NCBI RefSeq assembly: GCF_030272615.1
Contig: NC_081405.1
Coordinates: 607,775,677-607,839,676 of the forward strand
Direction of reading: 5' to 3'
DNA from: Cryptomeria japonica
Taxonomy: Eukaryota; Streptophyta; Pinopsida; Cupressales; Cupressaceae
Length of the DNA: 64,000 bases
Shown: in pieces, positions 33,967 through 46,830 of the stretch
How positions within the stretch are numbered: position 1 is the first letter of the stretch
How the letters are laid out: every line of letters begins with the position of its first letter
The notes under the pieces: generated by a model
Database searches by the model: none
Seen by the model: only the letters and a program-made list of their open reading frames with translations
What the model was told of the DNA's origin: nothing
Position numbers and translations under genes: made by a program

Positions 33967-36900
33967 GTTCTGACTTACTCCTGGAAGTCGTAGGATAGAT
34001 GGAGAACATGTCGTACGCATCAGCCTTGAAACTCATTCAACAAAGATCAAATTGCACATAGAAATCTTTTCATAAATAAATGAATTATTATTGCAAATCC
34101 TTTACAAACGCCATTATCAATTGGCAAGATACATCTAAAACCATACATTCCTTAAAATATTCTAGGAATTATCCACAATCATAGCAGAGAAAACAGGAAT
34201 TTTCTTCCATTCATTACACCAATTAAAACATTACAAATAGGTAAACAACAATTATCATAATCATCGACCAAAAATGACAAGAAAACATGCCATAATGATC
34301 AATTTTCCTTTACCAATCCATCTTTATCTTCAAATTTTATTGAATAGAACTAGCTCAAAATATCAATTTCTACAACCAAATTAACTTCATGAAATAAGAG
34401 CAACAAAATAACTCAATTGATTACACTTGCCAGGCATAAGAACACCTTTCCAATGACTATGTCCCATAACATAGTGACAAGCTAACACAATTTACTCCAT
34501 GATACAAATAATAACCATCCACATAACTGGAATGCATAACAGAAAAGGCCACATGTGAGAATGTCTAATGTTCGGTCAAGGATAACATGCACGATCAGCA
34601 TCTCTAAGCCTGATCTCAGAACAACAATATGATCATAAATATCCAATATCTCACTCAAAGGCTCGATGGTGCTAGGCACACCATAGCGGTGCTACCTTCC
34701 ATACAAGACCTTTGTGAATATCCCTTGTTGTGTAAGGTGTTTAGCCTCCAAGAGATAGTCACCACACATAGGTAGGTAGTGGGTACTAGCTGCATCACAG
34801 CCTCACATACCTCCATCCTCAAGGTTCCTTGCGTCTACTTCCTCGTATACACTCATCCAAGCCCGTCTCCTACGTTCTTGGAGAGGAATTCACATTGCAA
34901 CACAAGACCAGCATACGAAAACAATAAGGATAAACCGGTTTAGCCACCAAAGTACAGAAGAATAAAGATAATAAATCCTCAATTCCAACAGTAAGGAAAG
35001 AAAATAATCCGGAATCTCAACACCAAATCAAAAGTGCAAAAGATCACAAGATCGTGGCCAACCTTCAAAGTCAAAGTAAAATAAACTGCTGATCCCCAAA
35101 GAAATATAAAGAATAGCACAACTGCACATAACATCACTGCGTGACTAATAGCTAGCCACCAACGAGGAAGGAAGGAACAATCGTCTAGCTATCCTAGTAG
35201 CTCATCATGTGGTGTGGCCAAGTCACACATCCACATGGCATGGCAGTGTGCACCTCGACATCACCCCGCATCACGTCGTCACGTGGCATGGCTCTACCCA
35301 ATACCTAGCGGTAGGCCACATGGAAATGTCTACTACATCCCGCATCATGTCTCAGCATGGCATGGCAATACTCCAAGCGGACAACACACGCAATGGACGT
35401 ATCCCGCATGGCAGTGTACCCCGCGGATAAGGCACGCGCTGGTCACACTCCGCATAGCGATGTTCCTCTCAGGATACTCACCATAAGCCAGAGGTATACA
35501 TGGCTAAGGTCTACCCACAAGTCTACCAACAATGGTCAGTTGGCAACTTATGTAAGAACATTAACACGCCTCTCATGAAGACAAGGCAACAGATGCTCCA
35601 ATAGAATTCCATCAGTATGCTCAAAAACTGCCATCAAAATGCTCAAATAAAGGATAGGAATAAGGCTGGCACTCATGAACCTATAAATAGATCCATCAAA
35701 AGGGAAAGTATTGAATACACCTTGATACAGTTTAGTAGTACAACTATATCATTCCTCGAAGTAGAGAAGTTAAAGTCGCTTCGCGCCGACATTACTCGTA
35801 CACCAATCCATAATATTCAAGGAACGGTCGCTTCGAATACTACCCCTTAACATACCGAGTTACCCACAACCCGAGGTTTGGTACTCAGTAGGGAAACAAA
35901 TAAGCAATATCACATAAACAGTATGGTTTCCCATACTCATAAACAGCATATCCTCCATGGTTGATTACTTCACCAATCCATGGGCACACAAGATAAGCAC
36001 TGGTTTCTTATAATACGCACAATTACACCAATACTGGTTTAGTCACATATACGGGGAGTACTTTTCAGTACGCTAACATCTATTCAAGGAAGATTTCAAT
36101 TATGCTTTCTATATAAATGGCTGAATCAAGTTTACTCTAGATACAAGTACATAATTTATTAACAATCTACAATTATATAAGGAATTAACATCATTCCTAT
36201 ATCTTTCTCGAATCTCACTAAGCATTCATAATTAAATTACTAGCTAAGCAAATTCATTTCTAAAGCTTAAGAATTTCATCTATCACTATGAAGCCAAAAG
36301 CAAACATACAATTTCACATGCTTTATAAACATTCTATTTAAATCAATGCACTCTTTAATATCATTTCTAAAAATCTTATGATTAGGCAAAGAGAAGGGAA
36401 AGAGAGTTTGATAACCAAACTATTTCCTACAAAATGCAAGATCAACAAATCACGCTATAACATTAAATTTCTCACTATAAGCCTATCATTTCAATTACAC
36501 GGTTTTCATTTCGCTACCGTTTAGATGGATGACAATTAGCCTAACAAAACATTTCCAATAATTATGGTTGCAACAGGAGGTTCTAATTTTCCAAACAAAA
36601 CAGAGATCAAGAGAAGCAATCTTTTCGATAATGCAAGACCTCTTAAGAACGCTCACTTATAATAATACAATTCAGACACATATCATAATTTGCAACCTAT
36701 TAGAGAAGATCACATTACGATCAAAGATAAGCAAAGAGCTATTACCCAAATAAAACATATTAATGCATGCACATCAAACAAGCTTTTTCATTCGCACTTT
36801 CTAAACACATTAAGGTAATTACACATACCCAAAAGTGAGTTCAATGGAGCATTTGCTAAAATAAATCTTCAATCAAATTGGTTTAATGAACCACATAAAA

Positions 36901-37626
36901 CAATCTTTCAGAAAACACATTATTACTCTCTCGAAGCTACAATAACATGCTCCTTTAACACTTCTACAAACCAAGCAGTTTCACATAATTTGACTATTCG
37001 CATAGCAATGCACCTTACTAAGGTAGAATTTAATCATGCTAATCCTACTACATACACATGGAGAATTCTTTAAACACACACATACAGTTTTCTCCCATTC
37101 ACCAAAATAAATTTTTAAACCCATAGCCCTTTTAATATTCTAAAAACATAAGCAACATAAGGCTCACACAAGGGTTCAAGAAGTCACAACCTTTTCTCTC
37201 TTGCAACAAGAAACTCAAATCAAAGATAATTACACATATCCTAATCATTTCAATTTCCAGAAAGAGAGAGAGAGAGGAATGGTGATGATCATTTAATTTC
37301 TACAAAATAAGCATACAATAAATGCCATACTAGTCCTTCAAATGGACAACATTAAGCTAGATCATAATCTTTTAGCAAACACAATTCACACTTTCAAATT
37401 CAAGACAAGCACGGACCAATCCAAATGGATTAGTCTAAAGAGTACAACACTCAAATGCCAACATCAAGAAGGCGAAAACAAGGTGTGAACACACACGTTA
37501 CACACCAGCTAAGGTCTGCTCAATCACTCACATGCAAAAGGAGGACAAGCATACACATAAGGTCGATACACCTCACACAAATAGAGGGCACACGCGACAC
37601 CAGAGATCCCAATGTTTGCAACATGG
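33967..37626 (-). other. Non-coding internal region of the large element
   Basis: 3.7 kb holds no frame longer than about 80 codons and no retroviral motif. The only structure is an irregular tandem repeat at 35205-35465. It may carry packaging signals. That is inference from the LARD class. Confidence 0.7.
35205..35465. repeat. Irregular minisatellite, about 60-bp period
   Basis: CCCGCATCA.GTC...CA.GTGGCATGGC recurs with variation (about 35267, 35338 and 35400), with CATGGCATGGCA and GCATGGCAGTGT words. It is richer in G+C than the surroundings. Frames crossing it are a by-product. Confidence 0.6.
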
Positions 37627-37638
37627 GCTCTGATACCA
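37627..37638 (-). other. Primer-binding site of the large element
   Basis: The minus strand reads TGGTATCAGAGC two bases from the LTR end. Confidence 0.92.
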
Positions 37639-37640
37639 AA

Positions 37641-40600
37641 TGTAATGCCCCGCCAGGAAACCCCGAAGGGATAAGCCAAAAAGGCAAGAAAGTAGTGCAA
37701 ATTTTTTTTTTAAAAGTTACAACACATAAGATGCAACAAGATATCAAAGATTCAGATTACATAGCGGAAGACATCAACAACAATCTCCTAAAGAGTTTCC
37801 CAACGAGATTACTTAAATTTCACAACTCACTTATCTCACACAATTAATCCAATAAGCTAACTATCTTAATAGCGAGATAATTCATAATCAGAATAATTCC
37901 TTTCAAAAGAGGGAAATATAAATCACAAGCGAAGATTCATCATAAGATCTTTTCATAATCTTCATTCAAGCTTTTCATTTAAAATTACAAACCAACATCT
38001 AACATTCTAATACACTAGGATTTCATCATAACATAAGAGATCCTTCCAAGCATATTTAAATTCCTTAACAACAACTAAGTATAATTCATTACTCTAAGTT
38101 ACATTCTTTTCATATACCGACTTATTGCGTTTTAAAAGACGATTGCATACTAGCATCTACGATAATCTCATCTCAAACACTTACGCATTCGATCAACATG
38201 GCATTCAATAAAGAACTGAGTATAAGCATTTATAGTTAATTCCATTTATCCACTTAACCATTTTAAACATACGCTAATCATACATGATAAAGCTGAATAA
38301 AGGAAACATAAGAGAATACATCACATAACACCATAATGATCTCGGAGTTCACCCCTAAAGGGCTACATCTCCGGGTCTGCTCAACTGCAAGACCCCTCTG
38401 ATAATTAATAAAGTTAAGAATACAAGAGGTTACACTATACAATCCAGCCATCAAGGCGATACATAAACAATATACAAATGACCACATCGGTCAATTAATA
38501 CATAAACGATCCTTTAAAAAGAACAGGATCCAGCTGACATAATCAAAGCTAAAACAAAGGTCCAGAAGAGCATCCATAAACTGAGCCATCACCACCCAAG
38601 GTCTAACATGGAACCGACACTCACAAGGGCAGAGACAAAGGACGACTCACAAAGGTACTCCTAACAGGACAAATCGACAACACACTAGCGAACGTAGGGA
38701 CAAGTGTCATCACACAACCTGGTATGGATACCATGGCAAGTCTTCATAGGTCCCGGCCCCATACACTGAGTCACCCTGGCAACCTAATCCAAGCTTCCGG
38801 CCCATCTAAGCCTCATGTGGACCCACACATCCTCTCGTGAAGACAAGGAAGATGGTTTGCCATTTCAGGCCTTCTCACAGCATGTCGAGTCTATGCTAGC
38901 ACCCGTCCCATGTGTGAGGCACATTATCTTATTTAGAGATTATTTTCTAATCTACTTAGGTTATCACTTATTAGACTCACTTTCGATGGGTTATCCAGCA
39001 GCCACTTTGGGTGCGGCCCCCAATCGAAAGCCACTTTCCCATACGACACTAGACTAACTCAGACGAACTCAAACCAAGGAATACACATGGTAAGATGAAC
39101 GGAGTTCAAGAAGAGAGAAACAATCATCTGGTCAAACATGACTCATAGATGCACACTTACTAACGGTACTCTCACTAGAGACCTAACTAATAAGGGTCAA
39201 CCACAATCATCATTCGACTCACACACAAGGAGGATATGATCAAAACGACACTACCACAATACAATAGTCAACTCAGAATCAAGGACTGAAACAGGTACCC
39301 CAAGTCAATCCATACGACAGGGTCCTACTAAACAAAGCAAAACATGCCATTTCATAATTAAAGGCGAATACAGAAATTAAACTCGCAAGGCAATAATCAG
39401 AAAAGACAATATTTCCTCAAATTGATTTAATCATTGAAATCGATCAAGTTTTCTACAAGATCTACAAACAGGTTACAGTTATCTACCTCATCAAGGGATA
39501 AGTTGTTCTTGGTTTTCTAACTCCTAAGGTTCAAAGCATCGAACAGGCAATTTAAGCCATAATGAGTTTTAACCAATTCATATTAATAAAATTCAGACAA
39601 CCATTAATCAACTAAAATAAGATATTTAATCTCCAATCCAAAACGTCATTAAGTAGAACTTACATCGTATTCCAACGATTTCCAATAACATATTAGTCTC
39701 TAATATTTTTAAACAATACTACATCAAATAGCCATCTTCCCTAGTCAGCTAGAAGGTAAGGTATAATTTTACTAGAACAAGATCAGTCAGAATATAATCG
39801 ACAATATCCAATTGCGAAATTACAGTTGAAGAACTTAATTGAAAAGGGTACAAAAGTCGTGAAATGAAATTGGATAATTACTAACTTATAAATTCCATTA
39901 TAGAATTAATTAATATCCCAATTTACATTTAACAAGATATTGCCTCTTAATCATAATTACGCAACTAATTAAACTTAAACATTAAAATAATATTTCACAA
40001 AAATGATATAAAATATCATATGCATTATTTTTTTTTTAATACTAAAAAAAATACATTAAAAAAAAATGATTTTTAATAAACTACGATTTAAAACCACAAA
40101 ACAAAATGCATTTAAAAAAAAAGGATGGAGGCGAGGGCGGGCCGTGCCCTAACCCTAATGCCGTCCAACACCAAACCGCAGGGGAGCCCATGCGGGCGGC
40201 GCCACTGCGGTACTCGCAGGTCCGTGGCTCCCTGCGGCCACCGCGGCCCTGCGGCCACCGCAGTGTGCCGCGGCCAGAGGTGGGCTGCGAGCACAGAAGG
40301 GAACGCGGGTGGAGAAAGGGGGGGTTGCGAGCGGGGGAAGGGGAGGGGAGAGGGTGGAGCTCCGCTCCCCGCTCTCCCAAACCCCAACCCACAACGAAAA
40401 ACGCACGCCCAGTTCCATAAAATAATACGTTTAAAATTTTTTCATTAATACACACAGTTCGGTTTACATTCCCAGAATGAAATTTGATAAAAAAAAACTT
40501 GATTAAAACGCCCAGGTTTGTTCCCAATTAAAAATAACAACGCACAGTTCGTAAAAAGAACAAAATACGTTTAAAATTTCATTGAACACACAGTTCGATG

Positions 40601-41858
40601 ATAAATTAAATGTTCTCATTTTCCATAAAAACACAGTTCAAACTATTAAAAAAAAACAAAACGCCCAAAAGCAAGGAGGAATTAACAATACCTCAACAAC
40701 ACTTCCAGCCAAGCTGGTTAATTACTAAATCAATCAAAAGCATGGCATTCAATGGAGAAATCCAAAGCCACGATAAAACCTCCAATTCCATTTCAAACAA
40801 AAAACTAAAATTGAGAGAGTTGGATCCTACCTTAACCCGCATTCCTGGCATAGCTGAAGGAGAGCCTAGCTCCTCGATCCAGCAAAACTGCCTCCTCTCC
40901 AAAAACCTCCAATTTTATCCAAAAATTCCCAAATTCCTCTCCACCAAGAATTTTCCAAATTTTTCCATCCTCCCTCCAAATCTCCCCAAATTTGGGTTAT
41001 ATGGAAGAGTTGACCCAAAAATCCCATTTTTGGAATTAAAACTTTATTTACAAAAATACTCAAAAATTCATTCTTTTCTAAAATAACAACAAATTAACTT
41101 GCTATTCAAATCGAAAATCAATTTCCTCAATCAATTCAATTTAACCTTTCAAATTTCAGAATCCAACAGAATACGATTAACTCTAATGCGATAAAATATA
41201 AAACTTCATTTCATCAGCATATATAAAATGCAATAAATATTCGAAAACAGTCATTTAATCGAATTTACTCCCAATTTAAAACAAGCAATCCAATATCAAC
41301 GAAAATCACATAACGGAAACCAGATTAATCTAATCCATTAATCATCAATGCACAAACGCATATTTAATCAAGACAATTACTAAGGACTAAATAATCAATT
41401 TAATCATGCACACCAAGCACGCAAACCGAGAAGGTCAACCAAACAGACGACTCGCAAACCCAAACAAAAGGGGATTACCGATGACGACTAGCGATGCTCA
41501 CTTGAGCATGACTAAAGTCAACTAGGGTCTTACGACCACCTAATCCAACTCTAAGGATTAAAAAGGTACACTCAAACCTGCACATCCAGGTGAAGATAAA
41601 CCTCGCACTCACGCGGTGTTGTACCTGAAATTTCCTGCAACCAAAGAACATACATGCATACATATATAATAACTTAATGAAAGCGTTAGTCCGATGCTAA
41701 TATCACGAAATAGGAACACTGAATAACTTGCATATAACTAGTGAGAAAACCACATCAATAGCTATGCGTAAAATCAACATCTAACTATCACATAATATTA
41801 TGATAAACTAATCAAGATTAAGCCAAGGTTAGAAATAGATTAGGGCAGGGGTACTACA
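37641..41858 (-). repeat. 5' LTR of the large element
   Basis: It is the partner of 29737-33952, with TG...CA ends. The GC-rich block recurs at about 40124-40388 with scattered C/T and G/A differences, as expected from deamination of methylated CpG. Confidence 0.93.
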
Positions 41859-42633
41859 CATCAACTTGCTTAACTTGTTATACAACACCATGGTTATCAT
41901 GTTCGCAAGGTTTTATTAAACAGCTTAACCATCTGACGTCAAGGACACTTTACTATAAGTCCTTTAATTTATTACTCAAGAGCCCAAGACTATATCCTTG
42001 AACTTGATCATGGAATTCCATCAAGCATAAACTTCAAAATCAAAATGAGAAAGACTCATTACAATACATTGTTCTTAAGTAAAAGACAAAATCACTATCA
42101 TCCAAAGTCATTGTCAACATGCAAAGTTACACCTGTATTTGTTTGTGAAACGACTTTCATTGCCAAAACATAAAGAGCATTTGTGGATATCATGAGATTA
42201 AGAAATGTAACAATACCACAATGCAAGATCCACTTTCAAAACATTCATTCTCAATGACAACTTTAACACATATATATCGAGATGCATAGTTTATGACAAA
42301 ACTCCAATTCAACGTGTCAACAAAAAATTCCTGTCATGATGAACAATATGTTGTCCAAGAAAATAACATAACTCTTCAAGTAATCACTATCGGTCTTTAC
42401 CATCATTATAAAATAGAAAAGAATTTCTAGATTCCACATCATACCAATCACTGATGGTGATATTGATGAAACATAAGCTTCACATTGCAGCCAGATCTAT
42501 CTTCATTATCGACTACTTGCAATTAGCACATTTAGATCATTAGATCATTGCAGTTATTAGCCACAAGCCATTGTTCTCTCAAAACATTCTGTCCAAACAA
42601 AATCTATACAAACCATTATTCTTGCGTACTGCC
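41859..42633. other. Noncoding flank between the large element and element B
   Basis: AT-rich sequence with no frame or paired repeat that I can support. It probably continues the host sequence at 28601-29736. Confidence 0.4.
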
Positions 42634-44348
42634 TCAATTTAGAGAACAACTTATTGAAAGCACAAAGTTGATCATCAAAACAAAATTAGAAAGATACCAA
42701 ACTGTTTTACTTGACCCATGAGGTAAATAGACTACCTCCAACATCTTGGGGAACCTTAGAAAATTAAACATTAGATCACCCCCTCTAAGAACATGCAACC
42801 ACTTAAAGACTAAGAGATAATCCTTGTGCATCATGCACAAAATTAAGTTCTTCCTTCTCCTTTCCTTTCTTTCTTCTCGAGACCCATAGAAATCCATTTC
42901 CCTAATGATTTCTTCCTGCAAAACCTTGCTTTATGATTAAATCGATGAAACTTATAGTAAACAACTGTAGATTTGCGTTCTCCTATGCCATCTTTTAGAG
43001 ACAATCTATCATAATTTCTTGCAATATGGCCTCATTGGTTACATTTAAAGCATGTGATATTATCATAGTTCTTTTTCCAATCATTGTTTTTGACGTTAAC
43101 CCAACATTCAAAAGCTCTATGACCATACTCAAAACAAGAATAGCAATAGCCCATAAAAGAACCATTATACTTCATGAATCTACCTTGCCAAGAAGAAGCA
43201 AAACTTAGACATCTGTTTGTTCTAATTCTTCCTCCCTTGTTGATGTTCTCATGTTGTTTGTTTCTTGCAATTTATAGATCAGAAGCATGAAAATTCAAAT
43301 TCACCTTAGTTGTAGGGGTTTTCATAATCTTAGAGAATTGTCCTTCCTGTAAGCCTAGACCCCCTTTGTCATTTGGAGCTTTTTGTGTATTAATGATCTT
43401 ATCTAGAGACAAAAAGCTTTTCTCGTTAATCTTTTCATCCCTTAGCTATTTTGAAACTTTATCTAAGTTCCTTAGAGAAACCACTTCCCATTCAAGTCTC
43501 TCTATATTTTGTTCTTTTACCTTAAGGTGGTTCTTGATTTCTTCCTCTATCTTTCTAGCTTCTTCCACTTGTATCTTTTCTTCTACAAGTTCTAAACAGA
43601 GCTTTTCCCTGATATCTTTTTCTTGTTGAATTTATCTATTCAAATTATGGTTCTCTCTTCTAAGTTGTTTAATCATATCAAAAGCATTTAGGAGCTCATT
43701 TTCCAAATCAACCTTACTTCCTTGGTCATGATCAACATATTCCTACTCAAATTTATCATTCCCTATGAAAAATAGTTTACCAATTTCTTGATCAATTGTA
43801 AGTTCAATAACAATTTCTTTGGACTCAGTTTGACTCTTTTCAAAACTGTGAAAATTAGTGCCTTCTTCACTATTAGATGTTGCATAACTAGTTTCAGTTT
43901 TCAAAGACATTTCCTCTTGGGATTCAGCATTTTGATTTAATTCAACTAGTTTGTTCCAAACTTCTTTTCCATTGCTGCAATGGCTGACTTTTGAAATGAT
44001 ATCATTTGATAGACTATTAAAAATAATATTTAAAGCCTTAGCATTGTTATTAAGAGCTATCTTCCCCTTAAGTGTGAGAGGAGATGTTGTAGATACATTG
44101 CAACCACTTTCTATTGCTCCCCACACATCAAATCCTAAAGAAGACAAATATGTCTCCATTTTGTGTTTTCACAAATCAAAATTTGTTTCTTCAAGATGAA
44201 GAATTCTAGGATTAGGATATTTAATCATTTCATAATTAATAGTTATGTTATCAACTTCATTATTTCTCATATGAGATTCATGCAAAAGTTTTTGATTACA
44301 ATTTTGCTGCGGACTTCTTTTACCCCTGTTCCTTCTACTATTTACCAT
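42634..44348 (-). pseudogene. copia-type gag remnant (element B, copy 2)
   Basis: This is the better-preserved copy of 1-1260. Minus-strand reading: leader, FDL.KHKMETYLSSLGFDVW (44190-44140, a stop replacing the expected Trp), KALNIIFNSLSNDI and EVWNKLVELNQ, an acidic Ser/Glu section, a coiled coil (about 43740-43480), then NDKGGLGLQEGQF and zinc knuckles. The knuckles are CYSCFEYGHRAFEC (about 43147-43106), CFKCNQ.GHIARNY (about 43055-43015) and a degraded third near 42930. UBN2-type copia gag would package element RNA. The frame ends in a basic, stop-containing segment (42921-42634) with no protease or integrase after it. Confidence 0.82.
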
Positions 44349-44428
44349 ATAACCAAAAGACCAAAAAAAACAACAGACTTCCAAAACCAAAATCAATCCT
44401 AGGTATGAAACCTTATGCAGGATCCTAC

Positions 44429-44440
44429 GCTCTAATACCA
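44429..44440 (-). other. Primer-binding site of element B (copy 2)
   Basis: The minus strand reads TGGTATTAGAGC, one change from the tRNA-iMet site in copy 1. Confidence 0.8.
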
Positions 44441-44442
44441 CT

Positions 44443-46830
44443 TGTTGGAAGAGGAATCACTCTAAGAGGAGGGGGGGGGGGGGGTGAATAAGAGTGAAGT
44501 GAATTTACACTTTAAATGCACAAATTCAAACTCTAAGACAATCATTAGACATTTAACATATTGTAGGGATTTAATGAACTTTGACTCAATATGATATTTG
44601 AATGCAAGTGAAACTTTTAAACTAACATCCAACTCATAACACCTTTCACAAATCACAACTTTGCAAAAATTTTGATAATGTGAAGCAATCATACGTGAAG
44701 AACATAACAAACAGATTTACATAATGCAGATTTTGCAATCTTGAAATATGACAGATTTGACCACATGAAGAATCAACATATTTTGAACACATTTAAAGTA
44801 TCAGAGCATTGACTAAAAGATCACATCAATAAGTAATAGAATGAAATACATAAGACATTACATAACACATATATTTCTTGAGTGGAAAAACCCTCATGGG
44901 GTATAAAAAACAACTCGAAACCTGTCTCTTTATTTAATCTGAAAACTTCAACCATTTACAATGGTTGAGTCCAACTCAACACCTAACTTCAATAGTCTAC
45001 AATAGTGGAGTCCAACTCAACACCTTAATATCATAGTAATCAATAATTTAACCAACACTGTACACTCCAAAAGTCTTGTAATTGCAATGATTTGTGCAAT
45101 CACAACATCTGAGTAGTATATAGTTAAAAGATATGCATTATAGTCCCTCAATTCTGAATAAATGATATTTCAAAAACTTTCAAATATGTTAAACCATCTT
45201 TCTCAAAGAACTGTTGTTTTATAGTTCTTTTTCAATCTCTTTAGATTTAACACAAATAACTTATTGAAACTGCTCTATCTTCACTAAATCAACAACACAA
45301 CAATGGCTGCAAGAGCAGAATTTATAGGACAAAATCTGACAATTAAAAAAAAATCTTCATCAACCACACTACACATACCCAAGTTAACTAGGGTTTTCAT
45401 CATTTGCAAACAAAGGACTGTTACATGAATAAGAAACAATCCGAGTTTAGAATCTCATACAAGCTAGGGTTTGTAAACTATGGTTATCAAAATAAAACCA
45501 CACATTATTCTTTTTCAATTGTAATATTCCCCTTTCATTTTCAAAAATAAGTAAGTGGGAAAATGATCCATTTTTTTTAAAACTATAACTTCTTTGAAAA
45601 CAAGTGTATCCTTTCAAGACTAGTTGAACACTAACCAACACTAATCTTGTAGTAACATTTTCTGGTTCTTTTCCTTGTTCACGTTTCCTTTTCATCTTGC
45701 AAATTCACCTTCAAATCAAAACATAAATAATGTAAAAAGATTACCTCAATCATGGCGGTTCAAATTGGAAAACCAATCCCATGAAAATATCAGTTACCTC
45801 CGCTTTCAGCTCAAAACAAGTCCATAAACAAATTCACCATCCATCAAAGTCTAACATATTTGAAACCCACAATAGTATTTTTGCTAGAACATATTGAGTC
45901 TGGACTTATGTATGCAACATGGCGGCTAGGGTTTGGGCCTACCTTTGAACCAAAAGATAAAACATAGTTTGTTTGCCCTATTCCTTTCGAAAATCTTCAA
46001 AATACTTTGCAAAGTATAATAGTCATTTGAAATCCGGCTAAACAAGACAGAATTTTTTTTTAACTGCATAAAAATGCCACATCACCAATTTCATGTGAGG
46101 TAAAATTGTGCTGTAGAAAGGACACAAAATGTTTACTTTGCATGAGAGTCTAAGTTTCCTTTTTTCCTGATAGCAAATTTTTTATCAAAACACATTATCA
46201 CTTCAAGTTTGGCTATTAAACCATGTGAATGATCGATAAAAATGATGTGACCAATCAAATAGTAAAATATGCATTCCAGTTCAGACTTGTAGTTAACTGC
46301 GATGTGTTCAATACTGCAAAGTACCATATAAAGAGTGGAGCCCACAAAGTATAACCACAATTCCACGGTTTATTCTTTCAAGACATATATATACGATGAA
46401 ACAATGTAAACCATTAGTGACAAAAGGACCAATTAATATATGTATATATGCCAATGTCCCAAATATTAATTTGACTTTTCAAGTCAAATGTGAATGTGCT
46501 AAGTATTATTTCAAATTCAAAGCATCTGAATATGAAATGTCAACTGTATATGTCTGAACGTAATCAACAAAGATCATGCATAACTATCATCAGGATCAAA
46601 ACAACATATATATCACCTGAAAGTATAATGTAACCTTGTGAATGAATATCCCTTCTGTTTGCATAGGAAGCTGAGAGATTAGTACCAAAAAACCCGGATA
46701 AAAACCAACATCAAAATACAAGTACTAAACAATATAATTAATACCAAAACTAAGTATTCCAAACAAATCACCAAGATGCCAAGCCAACCCATCTATTTTG
46801 ACATCAAGGAAAAATCATAAACAAGAAGTC
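44443..46830 (-). repeat. LTR of element B and adjoining noncoding repeat (copy 2)
   Basis: It matches 1355-3730. Just inside, at 44471-44484, is a run of 14 G residues where copy 1 has GGGGCGGGA, a homopolymer expansion. No gene is seen. Confidence 0.55.

Larger units (their letters stand above)
29737..41858 (-). mobile_element. Large non-autonomous LTR element (LARD-like) with 4.2-kb LTRs
   Basis: Two direct repeats of 4216 and 4218 bp enclose 3.7 kb. On the minus strand the order is 5' LTR (41858-37641), primer site TGGTATCAGAGC, internal region, polypurine tract, 3' LTR (33952-29737). The LTRs start TGTAGTACCCC and end GGGCATTACA. About 20 differences, mostly transitions, occur in the first 1,400 aligned bases (about 1.4%), so it is young. 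No gag, protease, integrase or RT frame exists anywhere. A clean 5-bp target duplication is not seen (CAAAA and CATCA). Confidence 0.93.

Noticed and set aside
35209-35578. Three overlapping Trp/His-rich frames
   Set aside because: They are a by-product of the irregular minisatellite in the large element's interior.
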